DNA from: Kribbella antiqua
GTDB taxonomy: Bacteria; Actinomycetota; Actinomycetes; Propionibacteriales; Kribbellaceae
Reading direction: 5' to 3'
Length of the DNA stretch: 64,000 bases
Assembly (NCBI RefSeq): GCF_004345665.1
Contig: NZ_SLWR01000008.1
Location: forward strand, 186,001-250,000
Part shown: in pieces, positions 44,037-52,035 of the stretch
How the letters are laid out: the number at the start of each line of letters is the position of its first letter
How positions within the stretch are numbered: position 1 is the first letter of the stretch
Notes under the pieces: model-generated
Told to the model about the DNA's origin: nothing
The model's database searches: none
Seen by the model: the letters and a program-made list of their open reading frames with translations, nothing else
Made by a program: the position numbers and the translations under genes

Positions 44037-45016
44037 CAGCCTTCCTTCCGGGTGCGCGGGTCGAGGAGCAGATAGGCGATGTCCGCGAGCAGGTTGGCCA
44101 CCAGCACCGACAGCGTGATGACGAGGAAGACGCCCTGCATCAGCGGGTAGTCCTTGGCGCCGACCGCCTGGAAGAGGTTGTAGCCGATGCCGGGGTAGGA
44201 GAAAACGATCTCTACCAGCAGCGTGCCGCCGACGATGAAGCCGAGGGAGAGGGCGAAGCCGGAGACATTCGGCAACAAGGCGTTCCGGGCGGCGTAGCTG
44301 ACCATCACCCGGCGTACGGGCAGACCCTTGGCATGGGCAACGGTGATGTAGTCCTCGGAGGCAACGGTCACCATCATGTTCCGCATGCTGAGGATCCAGC
44401 CGCTGACCGACGAGATCAGGATGGTGATTGCCGGCAGCAAGCTGTGCTGGATCGCGCTGCCAAAGAACGCTCCGTTCCACGACGGCACCAACCCCGGCTC
44501 GTACCCGCCGGATGACGGGAAGAAGCTGCCCGGGCCGGCCAGCAGCGTGATCGCCAGCAGCCCGAGCCAGAAGTACGGGATCGACGACAGGAAGGTTGTC
44601 ACCGGCAACAACCCGTCGAGCCAGGAGCCACGACGCCAGCCGGCCAGGACGCCGAGCGACGTACCGATCATGAAGCTGGCGAACGTGGTGATGCCGACCA
44701 GGGCGATCGTCCACGGCAGGCTCTGGCTGAGGATCTCCGACACCGGCGTCGGGAAAAAGGTGAACGATAACCCCAGGTCACCACGGAAGACCTGGCCCCA
44801 GTAGTCGACGTACTGGCTCCAGAGCGAAGCGTTCTTGTCCAGGCCGAAGAGAACGTAGAGCGAGTTGATCGCGTCGGTGCTCAGTTGGCCCTGGAACTTG
44901 TTGATCAACGACGTCACCGGGTCGCCGGGGATCAGCCGCGGGATGAAGAAGTTGATGGTCAGCGCGGCCCACGCGGTGAAGAGGTAGAACGCGATCCGCT
45001 GCAGCAGGAACTTCAC
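44036..45016 (-). CDS. Opp/Dpp-type ABC permease (OppB-like)
   Basis: 326 residues with six membrane helices. FLLQRIAFYLFTAWAALTINFFIPRLIPGDPV is the classic OppB start; EDYITVAHAKGLPVRRVMVSYAARNALLP is the ATPase-contact loop; VEIVFSYPGIGYNLFQAV is near the end. Overlaps both neighbours by 1-4 bases, so transcription and translation are tightly coupled. Confidence 0.93.
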   Translation of the reverse strand: MKFLLQRIAFYLFTAWAALTINFFIPRLIPGDPVTSLINKFQGQLSTDAINSLYVLFGLDKNASLWSQYVDYWGQVFRGDLGLSFTFFPTPVSEILSQSLPWTIALVGITTFASFMIGTSLGVLAGWRRGSWLDGLLPVTTFLSSIPYFWLGLLAITLLAGPGSFFPSSGGYEPGLVPSWNGAFFGSAIQHSLLPAITILISSVSGWILSMRNMMVTVASEDYITVAHAKGLPVRRVMVSYAARNALLPNVSGFALSLGFIVGGTLLVEIVFSYPGIGYNLFQAVGAKDYPLMQGVFLVITLSVLVANLLADIAYLLLDPRTRKEG

Positions 45017-46044
45017 CGGGCGGCCTCCTCATAGAGCCAGCACGCCGCCCACTGGTTTGACGACAGCTCGAAGCGAGGCGGTAGCTCGGTCGAGCACTTT
45101 GGCATCGCGTGAATGCAGCGCGGGTGGAACCGGCAGCCCGAAGGCGGTGCGATCAGGCTCGGCGGCTCACCGCCGGCCTCGTCCTCGGGCGCTTCGCGAG
45201 GATCGCCCACCCGGTCGAGCCGATCGGGGTCGGGTGCGCTCTCGATCAGCAAGCGGGTGTAGGGATGAGCCGGATTCTGCGTCACGGTTTCGGATGAGCC
45301 GCCCTCGACCATCCGGCCGGCGTACATCACCAGGGTCTCGTCGGCGAAGTACCGCGCGGAGGCGATGTCGTGCGTGATGTAGAGGATCGCGAGGTTCAGC
45401 CGCTCCTTCAGATCGCGCAGCAGATTCAGTACGCCGAGCCGGATCGACACGTCCAGCATCGACACCGGCTCGTCCGCCAGCAGCGCTTCCGGGTCGGCCC
45501 CGAGCGCACGAGCGATCGATACTCGTTGCCTTTGGCCACCAGACAACTCGTGCGGGAACTTGTCCAGGTACCGCTCGGGCGGCGTGAGCTGCACTCGGAG
45601 CAGCAGATCCCGAAGGTTCTCCTCGAGCTCGGCAGCAGAAGTGCCGGCCCGACCGTGGATCTTCAGCGCGCGGGTCAGGTGATACCGCACCGTGTGCGTC
45701 GGGTTCAGCGAGGCGAAGGGATCCTGGAAGATCATCTGCACCCGGCGGCAGTACGCGCGGAACCGCCGGCCGCCGCGGACGGTGACCGAATCTCCATGCA
45801 GCCGGATGTCACCCGACGTACGCCCGTACAACTGGGCCAGCAGCCGGGCGACGGTCGACTTGCCGGAACCGGATTCGCCGACCAGCGCGGTGACCCGCCC
45901 CCGGCGCAGCGTGAGCTGGATGTCGTCGACCGCGTGCACCACCTTGCGGTCCTTGCTGAGCAGGTCGCGGACTCCCCGTCGTACCGGGAAATGCTTGGTG
46001 AGGCCCTCAGCCTCGAGGACCACCTCGGTGTCGGTCACCGTCAT
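45013..46044 (-). CDS. Opp/Dpp-type ABC transporter ATPase (OppF/DppF-like)
   Basis: 343 residues with GESGSGKST, HELSGGQRQRVSIARAL, LLADEPVSMLD, ITHDIASARYF and the extension GCRFHPRCIHAMPKC. It is the first of the four membrane/ATPase genes after the binding protein. Between it and the binding protein gene is a strong hairpin that should lower its expression relative to the binding protein. Confidence 0.93.
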   Translation of the reverse strand: MTVTDTEVVLEAEGLTKHFPVRRGVRDLLSKDRKVVHAVDDIQLTLRRGRVTALVGESGSGKSTVARLLAQLYGRTSGDIRLHGDSVTVRGGRRFRAYCRRVQMIFQDPFASLNPTHTVRYHLTRALKIHGRAGTSAAELEENLRDLLLRVQLTPPERYLDKFPHELSGGQRQRVSIARALGADPEALLADEPVSMLDVSIRLGVLNLLRDLKERLNLAILYITHDIASARYFADETLVMYAGRMVEGGSSETVTQNPAHPYTRLLIESAPDPDRLDRVGDPREAPEDEAGGEPPSLIAPPSGCRFHPRCIHAMPKCSTELPPRFELSSNQWAACWLYEEAAR

Positions 46045-46106
46045 ACAACTCCAATCACGGCTCGCTGCGCTCGCCGGCTGTGGAAGGCGGCTGTGGTTGG
46101 TGGCGC

Positions 46107-46143
46107 CGCGGCGCCGGGGGCTTGGGGGACTCCCGGCGCCGCG
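46107..46143 (-). terminator. Intercistronic GC-rich stem-loop after the oligosaccharide-binding protein gene
   Basis: CGCGGCGCCGGG (46107-46118) pairs perfectly with CCCGGCGCCGCG (46132-46143) around a 13-base loop, just after the binding protein stop. Probable partial terminator or 3'-end stabiliser, as also seen at 30727. Confidence 0.7.
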
Positions 46144-46150
46144 GGCCGGC

Positions 46151-47833
46151 TCACTGGCTGCCGGCGGGCTTGAGGTTGAGGACGATCTGCAGGGCGTTCT
46201 GCTGGGTCGGCTGGGCCGGCCCGTACTGGTTCTGCTCGTCCGGCCAGCCGACCCAGTTCTTGGTGCTGTAGAGACCGCCGACGTTCGACGCCGAGGTGGG
46301 GATCACCGGCATCTGCTCGACCATGATCTTCTGCAGCGTGTTCAGCGCCGCGGTCCGCGTCGCGCCGTCGGTCGCGTTGGCGTACTGGTCCAGCGCCTTG
46401 GTCGCCTCCGGGCTGTTGAAGCGGCCGTAGTTGCCGCTCACCCCACCCTTGCCGACCGGCTTGAGGATCTTGCCGTCCATGATGTTCTGGTAGATGTCGT
46501 ACGGCGTCGCGCCGCCGTTGGTCCAGTGCATCGCGGCGTCGAAGTTGCCTTCGTCAATGTTCTTGAACCACGCGTCCTGGTTGGCCTTGTCGACCGTTGC
46601 CTTGATCCCGATCGTGGACAGGTTGTCCTTGATGATCTCCAGGTCGGTGATGTAGTCGGACCAGCCGGCCGGGTCGGTCAGCGTGATCGTCACCGGCTTG
46701 CCGGCCGGGTCCTTGAGTGTGTCGCCCTCGAGCTTGAACCCGGCGTGGGTCAGCTCCTTCTTCGCGCCGTCGACATCGACCGAGTGCAACTTGTCCTTGT
46801 AATCCGGCGCGATGAACGACTCACCCGCCGGCGTCGGGATACCGGTGATCGACTCGACCTTCGGGTAGAAGTAGCCGGCCTCACCCTGCAGGAAGATGTC
46901 GTCGCGGTTGATCACCTTGTCCATCGCCCGCCGCAGCGCCGGGTTGTCGAACGGCTTGCGGGTGGTGTTGATCCACAGCCCGTGGATGCCCAGGTTCGCC
47001 GGGAACCACAGCTTGTGGTGCTCCGGGTCCTTGGCCTGGTAGACCGCCTTCACGTTCGGGACGAAGACGAAGCTCCACTCCGACGCACCGTTCGCCAGCG
47101 CGGTGGTCTGCGCGTTGTTGTCGTTGTACGACGTGTAGCGCAGCTCCTTCACCTTCGGCAGGTCCTGCCAGTACGAGTCACGCAGTACGAGCGTCGTCGT
47201 CTGCGGCGTGAACGACTTGACCGTGTACGGCCCGGTGCCGATCGGGTTCTTCAGCGTGTCCTGGCTCGGGTCCTTGAGCGTCGACCACTGGTGCTTCGGT
47301 ACGACGAACGCCGTCAGGATCTTGTTCTGGTTGACGAACTGGGATCGCGTGAAGGTGAGGTCGACCTTGTTGCCGCTTACCGTGATGGCGCCGTACGGGA
47401 TCGCGTCGGAGTTCAGGCCCTCGTTGTCCTTGCGCAGCTGGAACGAGTAGGCGACGTCCTCGGCCGTCATCGGCTTGCCGTCGGACCAGGTGACGCCGTC
47501 GCGGATGGTGAACGACAGCTTGGTGTAGTTGCCGGCCCACTTCCACTCGGTCGCCAGCCAGGGCTTGCCGGGCTCGGTCGGCTTGATCCCGTTGATCATC
47601 ACCAGCGGCTCGAAGATCATCCACCGGTACCCCAGCGAGGCACCCGATGAGGAGCCGAGGAACGGATTGTGGTTCTCGGTCTGCGGGCCGTTCGGCATGC
47701 CGATGTTCAGTACCGTCGCGGCGCTGCCGTTGCCGCCGGTCGTGGTGTTCCCGTCCCCGCTACTACAGGCAGCCAAGGTGGCTGCCGCGAGCAAGCCCGT
47801 CAGGGCCAGCGCGACAGTGCGTCGTGCTCGCAT
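46151..47833 (-). CDS. Opp-type substrate-binding lipoprotein (SBP_bac_5)
   Basis: 560 residues. Lipoprotein signal TVALALTGLLAAATLAAC, Cys at 23. The mature protein is family 5: FLGSSSGASLGYRWMIFEPLVM, IRDGVTWSDGKPMTAEDVAYSF and IPTSASNVGG. Family 5 proteins bind peptides, nickel or, in cellulolytic organisms, beta-oligosaccharides; the nearby LacI operator, GH1 and secreted glucanases favour the last. ATG 47833 has AGGAGGA. The gene heads the importer operon. Confidence 0.9.
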   Translation of the reverse strand: MRARRTVALALTGLLAAATLAACSSGDGNTTTGGNGSAATVLNIGMPNGPQTENHNPFLGSSSGASLGYRWMIFEPLVMINGIKPTEPGKPWLATEWKWAGNYTKLSFTIRDGVTWSDGKPMTAEDVAYSFQLRKDNEGLNSDAIPYGAITVSGNKVDLTFTRSQFVNQNKILTAFVVPKHQWSTLKDPSQDTLKNPIGTGPYTVKSFTPQTTTLVLRDSYWQDLPKVKELRYTSYNDNNAQTTALANGASEWSFVFVPNVKAVYQAKDPEHHKLWFPANLGIHGLWINTTRKPFDNPALRRAMDKVINRDDIFLQGEAGYFYPKVESITGIPTPAGESFIAPDYKDKLHSVDVDGAKKELTHAGFKLEGDTLKDPAGKPVTITLTDPAGWSDYITDLEIIKDNLSTIGIKATVDKANQDAWFKNIDEGNFDAAMHWTNGGATPYDIYQNIMDGKILKPVGKGGVSGNYGRFNSPEATKALDQYANATDGATRTAALNTLQKIMVEQMPVIPTSASNVGGLYSTKNWVGWPDEQNQYGPAQPTQQNALQIVLNLKPAGSQ

Positions 47834-47932
47834 GTGGGTTCCTCCTGTGAATCTGTACGGCGCTCGGTGGCGCCGCGGTGGCGGTCGATTCCACGAACCC
47901 TGAGCCGGTCGTGGAGTCCGTGCATCCTGGCG

Positions 47933-47946
47933 TGAAAGCGCTCTCA
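47933..47946. promoter_or_regulatory. LacI/CebR-type operator before the importer operon
   Basis: On the minus strand TGAGAGCGCTTTCA, an inverted repeat with a GCGC centre, 100 bases before the binding protein start. It resembles CebR-type operators of actinomycetes (TGGGAGCGCTCCCA) and differs from the site at 51857 by one base. Confidence 0.75.
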
Positions 47947-47989
47947 TGGGAAGAGCATGTGCCCAGTTGGATCGGAAATCGGGTGTTCG

Positions 47990-48025
47990 CCGGCGGCGGG
48001 ACAGGGGCAGCTGCCCCGCCGCCGG
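47990..48025 (-). terminator. GC-rich hairpin downstream of lacI
   Basis: CCGGCGGC (47990-47997) pairs with GCCGCCGG (48018-48025) and encloses the perfect palindrome GGGGCAGCTGCCCC (48004-48017). It stands after the family B element at the lacI end and before the importer promoter, so it probably isolates the two transcripts. Confidence 0.6.
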
Positions 48026-48050
48026 AGCCTGTCAGAGCGGCAACTGGCCT

Positions 48051-48100
48051 CTTGCGTCCGAAGAAGTGAGGCCCATAGCCCTCACTTCTTCGGACGCAAG
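48051..48100. repeat. Palindromic repeat family B, copy 2, overlapping the lacI stop
   Basis: Perfect 21-bp arms (48051-48071 and 48080-48100, containing CTTGCGTCCGAAGAAGTGAG) around an 8-base loop. The right arm, read on the minus strand, encodes the last residues of the LacI protein (TLRPKK) and its TGA stop. The same arm sequence is found at 41952-42000. Confidence 0.9.
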
Positions 48101-49113
48101 GTGTGGTGGGCGGGTTTGGGGGCGGTGGAACTGCGGACGATGAGGGTGGTCGGCAGAACTTGGGGGTCTTCGGGGAGTGGCGTGCCGGCGAAGTAGGCCA
48201 TCAGCATCCGGGCTGCTGCCTGGCCCATCTGGCGCATCGGCTGGTGCACCGTGGTCAGCGGCGGCTCGGTGTGTTCGGCGTACGGGATGTCGTCGAACCC
48301 GATCACCGAGACGTCGTTCGGCACGTTCCGCCCGGTCTCCCGGACGGCCTGGATGGCGCCGCCGGCGGACAGGTCGTTGTGGGCGAAGATCGCGTCGAAC
48401 TCGAGTCGTTGGTCGAGTGCGTACTGGACGCCGCGGCGTCCGCTCTCGTGGGTGAAGTCGCCCTCGAACACGAGCCGTGGGTCGAGCTCGAGGCCGGCTT
48501 CGGCGTAGGTGTCGCGGAAGCCGTCCAGGCGTTCGTGGGTGCAGCCGAATCGCTCGACGCCGGTGATCACCAGTGGCCGGTGGCGGCCGAGCTCGAGCAG
48601 GTGCCGGGCGGCGGACTCACCGCCGGCCTTGTTGGTGGTGGCGACGGACGGGAACTGCGGGCGCTTGGCTCGGTCGTCGATCAGGACCACCGGTAGCCCG
48701 CGCGCGTGCAGCTGTTCGATGTAGGTGAGGGTGCCTTCGGGCTCGATCACCAGCAGGCCGTCGAACGACTGCGCCGAGACCTGCGAGGCGAACTGCTGCA
48801 TGGACTCCTCGCCTCGGTTGAAAGTGAAGAGCAGCAGTCCGTAGCCCTCGGTCTCGACCACATCGACGGCGCCCTGCAGCACCTCGCCCATCCAGGGCCA
48901 GGTGAGCGACGGCACCAGCATGCCGACGATCCGGGTCCGGCCGCGGGCCAGTCCGACGGCGCGGGCGCTGGGGACGTAGCCGAGTTCGGCGATCACCTGG
49001 CGGACCCGCTCGGCGGTGCGCAGGTCGAGCTCGCCCTTGCCGTTGAGGACGCGCGAGACCGTCGTCTTGCTGACTCCGGCGCGCGCCGCGACATCGGCGA
49101 TCGTGATCGACAC
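48082..49113 (-). CDS. LacI-family sugar regulator (CebR-like)
   Basis: 343 residues. The helix-turn-helix SITIADVAARAGVSKTTVSRVLNGKGELDLRTAERVRQVIAELGYVPSARA is followed by the hinge and a sugar-binding core (IDDRAKRPQFPSVATTNKAGGESAARHLL, DAIFAHNDLSAGGAIQAV, VIGFDDIPYAEHTEPPLTTV). Located between the importer operon and the ROK gene, it is the natural regulator for the two TGAGARCGCTTTCA sites. The C-terminal six residues and the stop come from a family B palindrome, so the ancestral C-terminus may have been a little different. Confidence 0.9.
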   Translation of the reverse strand: MSITIADVAARAGVSKTTVSRVLNGKGELDLRTAERVRQVIAELGYVPSARAVGLARGRTRIVGMLVPSLTWPWMGEVLQGAVDVVETEGYGLLLFTFNRGEESMQQFASQVSAQSFDGLLVIEPEGTLTYIEQLHARGLPVVLIDDRAKRPQFPSVATTNKAGGESAARHLLELGRHRPLVITGVERFGCTHERLDGFRDTYAEAGLELDPRLVFEGDFTHESGRRGVQYALDQRLEFDAIFAHNDLSAGGAIQAVRETGRNVPNDVSVIGFDDIPYAEHTEPPLTTVHQPMRQMGQAAARMLMAYFAGTPLPEDPQVLPTTLIVRSSTAPKPAHHTLRPKK

Positions 49114-49156
49114 TGCACTGCTCCCCTCGGGCGGGTGGGGCTCCGGTGTCGTGGCC

Positions 49157-49180
49157 GGAACCGGTTTCGGAAGCGGTTCC
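49157..49180. promoter_or_regulatory. Tandem palindromes upstream of lacI
   Basis: GGAACCGGTTTC (49157-49168) is directly followed by GGAAGCGGTTCC (49169-49180), each a near-palindrome with a CG centre, 44 bases before the LacI start. This layout suits autoregulation, although the sequence differs from the importer operator. Confidence 0.55.
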
Positions 49181-49246
49181 GTAGAGCTTCACGTAGGCCG
49201 CGTACGTCGTCAATCACGAAACGGTAACGACTCACGGCTTAATTCA

Positions 49247-49277
49247 CGACCTGGAAGAAGGTGCCCCTTCCAGGTCG
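49247..49277. promoter_or_regulatory. Inverted repeat upstream of the ROK gene
   Basis: CGACCTGGAAG (49247-49257) and CTTCCAGGTCG (49267-49277) form a perfect 11-bp dyad, 63 bases before the ROK start. Either an operator or a leader hairpin. Confidence 0.5.
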
Positions 49278-49340
49278 CCGGGACGGCGTGATGAACTCTG
49301 GGCGAGCGGCCCACGGGAGGCCAGGACTGAGGGGCACGGC

Positions 49341-50540
49341 ATGGATGTTCGGCGGACCACGGTGCGGGACATGCGGCGGTCCAACCGGTCCGTGATCCTG
49401 AGCAGCATCTATCGCGACGGCCCCTTGAGCCGGCACGAGTTGAGCGCCCGTACGTCGCTGAGCGCCGCAAGCGTGAGCAACTTGGTCAGCGAGCTGATCG
49501 AGGAAGGTGTGGTCGAGGAGGCCGGGTCGGTCGAGTCCGAGGGCGGCCGGCCGCGGGTGTTGTTGCGGGTGGCACCGACTTTCCGGTACGTCGTCGGCGC
49601 GGAGGTCGGCGAGACGCGGATCCGGGTGGAGCTGTTCGATCTCGCGATGACGGTACTCGCGCGAGCCGACTACCCCATCGACGTTCCGCAGCCCGCAGTG
49701 GTGGTCAAGCATGTGCTGGAAGGGCTCGCGGCCGTGATCGCCGAGGCCGGCGTGCAGCCTTCGTTGGTGCTCGGGTTGGGGGTTGGCGTCGCCGGGACGG
49801 TGGACAGCGATGCCGTTGTCCATGCCCAGACGCTTGGCTGGGACGCCGTACCGCTGGGGGAGATGCTTGCCGAGGGCACCGAGATCCCGATCCATCTGGA
49901 CAACGGGGCGAACATGCTCGGCCAGGCGGAGATGTGGTTCGGCGCCGGGCGCGGTGCGAGCGATGCGGTGATCGCATTGGTCGGATCAGGTGTCGGCGCC
50001 GCGTTGGTCGCCGATGGGTCGACGTACCGCGGCACCCGCAGCAGCGCGGGCGAGTGGGGCCACATGACGATCGCCTACGGCGGTCTGCGGTGCCGCTGCG
50101 GCGCCGAGGGATGCCTGGAGGCGTACGTCGGTGCGGAGGGTGTGCTCGAGCGATACCGGCAGGCCGGTGGATCCGGTTCCGCGGTCGACGAAGAAGCGGC
50201 TTTCGTGGAGTTGCTCGACGCAGTCGGTACGTCGGGGGTCGCGGCAACCATCGTGGACGACACGATCGGGTATCTGGCCGCCGGGTTCGCGAATCTGGTG
50301 AACCTGGTCAACCCCGAGCGGATCGTGCTCGGCGGCTGGGCCGGGTTGCTGCTGGGGGAGCGGTATCTGCCTCAGCTACGCGAGGCCGTCGGCAAGCATG
50401 CGTTGCGCCAGCCGTATGCCCAGGTGTCGATCGAGTTGTGCGAGCTCGGCCGGGATGCGGTCGCGCTCGGTGCGGCGACATTGCCGGTACTGCGGTTGCT
50501 CCGCGACGGCGGCGTTGTGCCGCCGCGGAGCAACCGTTAG
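49341..50540 (+). CDS. ROK-family transcriptional regulator
   Basis: 399 residues. N-terminal winged helix (SNRSVILSSIYRDGPLSRHELSARTSLSAASVSNLVSELIEEGVVEE) followed by a sugar-kinase-like ROK domain: LGLGVGVAGTVD, HLDNGANMLGQAEMWFGAGRG, and the zinc motif CRCGAEGCLEAYVG. The presence of the helix-turn-helix makes it a regulator, not a glucokinase. It lies between lacI and the secreted glucanase genes, so it may add a second sugar signal. A GAGGGG sequence is the ribosome site. Confidence 0.9.
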   Translation: MDVRRTTVRDMRRSNRSVILSSIYRDGPLSRHELSARTSLSAASVSNLVSELIEEGVVEEAGSVESEGGRPRVLLRVAPTFRYVVGAEVGETRIRVELFDLAMTVLARADYPIDVPQPAVVVKHVLEGLAAVIAEAGVQPSLVLGLGVGVAGTVDSDAVVHAQTLGWDAVPLGEMLAEGTEIPIHLDNGANMLGQAEMWFGAGRGASDAVIALVGSGVGAALVADGSTYRGTRSSAGEWGHMTIAYGGLRCRCGAEGCLEAYVGAEGVLERYRQAGGSGSAVDEEAAFVELLDAVGTSGVAATIVDDTIGYLAAGFANLVNLVNPERIVLGGWAGLLLGERYLPQLREAVGKHALRQPYAQVSIELCELGRDAVALGAATLPVLRLLRDGGVVPPRSNR

Positions 50541-50549
50541 CCGCTTGCC

Positions 50550-50586
50550 GGAACTAAGTTTGCGCCTGGCGCAGATTTGTTTCCGA
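50550..50586. terminator. Convergent-end hairpin, possibly related to 60128 and 61206
   Basis: TGCGCC-T-GGCGCA forms the tight core, with outer CGGAA...TTCCG; arms 50551-50567 and 50569-50585 pair at 13 of 17. It sits between the ROK and GH16 stops. The arm GGAACTAAGTTTGCGCC resembles sequences in the palindromes flanking the gene at 60171. Confidence 0.65.
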
Positions 50587-50594
50587 AGAGGTGG

Positions 50595-51806
50595 TCAGAC
50601 GGTCCACTTCTGGTTGGCGGCGCCGGTGCAGGTCCAGGTTTGGAGTGGGGTTGCGTTGGCGGAGTTGTTGCCGGTGACATCGAGGCACTTGTTGGCCTGC
50701 GGGTTCACCAGGTCGCGGCCGGAGGTGTAAACCCATTGCTGGGCAGGGGTTCCGTTACAGGTCCAGAGTTGGACTTTGGCGCCGTCGGCAACCGATCCGG
50801 CGTTCACGTCGAGACACTTGCCCAGGGCACGGATCGTGCCGTCGCCGGGTCGGGTCCACTGCTGCGCGTTCGTACCGTTGCAGTCGTACAGCTGGACCTG
50901 GGTCCCGTCGGCGGTGTTCGCCGCGGCGACGTCGACGCACTTGCCGGCCAGTCCGGTGATCGCCGTACCGCCTGAGCTGCTGCCGAGGGTGGAGACCCGG
51001 ACGTAGTCGACGGTCATCGTTTGCGGCATCACCGTCGTACCGTCGGGATAGCCCGGCCAGTTGCCGCCGACGGCGACGTTCATGATCATGAAGAACGGGT
51101 GGTTGAAGACCCAGGTGTTGCCGCCGAGGTCGGCCGGCGTGCGGCGCTGGTATTGGATGCCGTCGACGTACCAGGTGATGGAGTCCGGTGCCCAGTCCAC
51201 CGTGAAGGTGTGGAACGCGTCGGCGAACTGCTGGCCGCCGGACAAGGTGTAGGCGGCGCCGATACCGGCGCCGCCGGAGTAGCCCGGGCCGTGGATGGTC
51301 CCGTGCACCGTGGACGGCTCGCGGCCGATGTTCTCCATGATGTCGATCTCGCCGTCGTTCGGCCAGTTACCGCCGCCAAGCATCCAGAACGCGGGCCAGA
51401 TCCCTTGTGTCCTGGGGATCTTGATGCGTGCCTCGAAGCGCCCGTAGGTCTGGGTGAAGGTCTGTGCCGTGAGCAACCGTGCCGAGGTGTACTCGCAGGT
51501 GCCGTAGTGGCACTGGAATCCGCCGCTCTCGCGACGGGCGGTGATGACCAGATTGCCGTTGCCGTCGAGGGCTGAGTTGCGCGTGCTGTTGGTGTAGTAC
51601 TGGCGTTCGTTGTTGCCCCAGCCGGAGCCGCCGATGTCGTACTTCCACTTGTTCGGGTCAGGGGCCTGGCCGGCCGGGCCGTCGAAGTTGTCCTCCCAGA
51701 TCGTCGCCGTTGGCGCGGCGGCGGTGTCTGGGACGGCCCTGGCTGGGGCTTGCAGGAGGGCGGCGCCGAGCAGGATGGCGCCGGCTGCCATGAGGGAGCG
51801 CTTCAT
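50595..51806 (-). CDS. Secreted GH16 beta-glucanase with RICIN module
   Basis: 403 residues. Signal peptide LMAAGAILLGAALLQAPARA; GH16 domain about 35-270 with the catalytic EIDIME (E153, D155, E158) and WPAFWMLGG; C-terminal RICIN/CBM13 trefoil about 278-403 with three QxW-type repeats (NAQQWTR, PAQQWVY, ANQKWTV). It probably endo-cleaves beta-1,3 or mixed-linkage glucan outside the cell. A LacI operator lies within its promoter. The RICIN module is nearly the same as those in the next two genes. Confidence 0.93.
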   Translation of the reverse strand: MKRSLMAAGAILLGAALLQAPARAVPDTAAAPTATIWEDNFDGPAGQAPDPNKWKYDIGGSGWGNNERQYYTNSTRNSALDGNGNLVITARRESGGFQCHYGTCEYTSARLLTAQTFTQTYGRFEARIKIPRTQGIWPAFWMLGGGNWPNDGEIDIMENIGREPSTVHGTIHGPGYSGGAGIGAAYTLSGGQQFADAFHTFTVDWAPDSITWYVDGIQYQRRTPADLGGNTWVFNHPFFMIMNVAVGGNWPGYPDGTTVMPQTMTVDYVRVSTLGSSSGGTAITGLAGKCVDVAAANTADGTQVQLYDCNGTNAQQWTRPGDGTIRALGKCLDVNAGSVADGAKVQLWTCNGTPAQQWVYTSGRDLVNPQANKCLDVTGNNSANATPLQTWTCTGAANQKWTV

Positions 51807-51856
51807 GGATGCCTCGTTTCTCACGGGGGCGGTCGGAGATGGCCCGCAGCTTGGTG

Positions 51857-51877
51857 TGAGAACGCTTTCACGTCAAG
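51857..51877 (-). promoter_or_regulatory. LacI-type operator over the GH16 promoter
   Basis: TGAGAACGCTTTCA (51857-51870, plus strand) differs by one base from the site at 47933. On the minus strand TTGACG at 51872-51877 looks like a -35 element with the operator in the spacer, so binding would block GH16 transcription and perhaps the divergent GH30 promoter. Confidence 0.7.
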
Positions 51878-52035
51878 GCCGCGACTAAATAAAAGACGTG
51901 AAAAAAGTCTGGGTACGCCGTTGACACGGCTGTATACGGATGGTTACCTCTTGCTGACCACCTGTTGCGGCGCGGGCAGACGCCGGCAACGTCCGCTGTC
52001 CCCGAAAAACCCTTCCATACAAGGGAGATCCGCCC

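Noticed and set aside
48103..48696. Plus-strand frame opposite lacI
   Set aside because: Shadow of the LacI gene, which has a complete helix-turn-helix and sugar-binding core.
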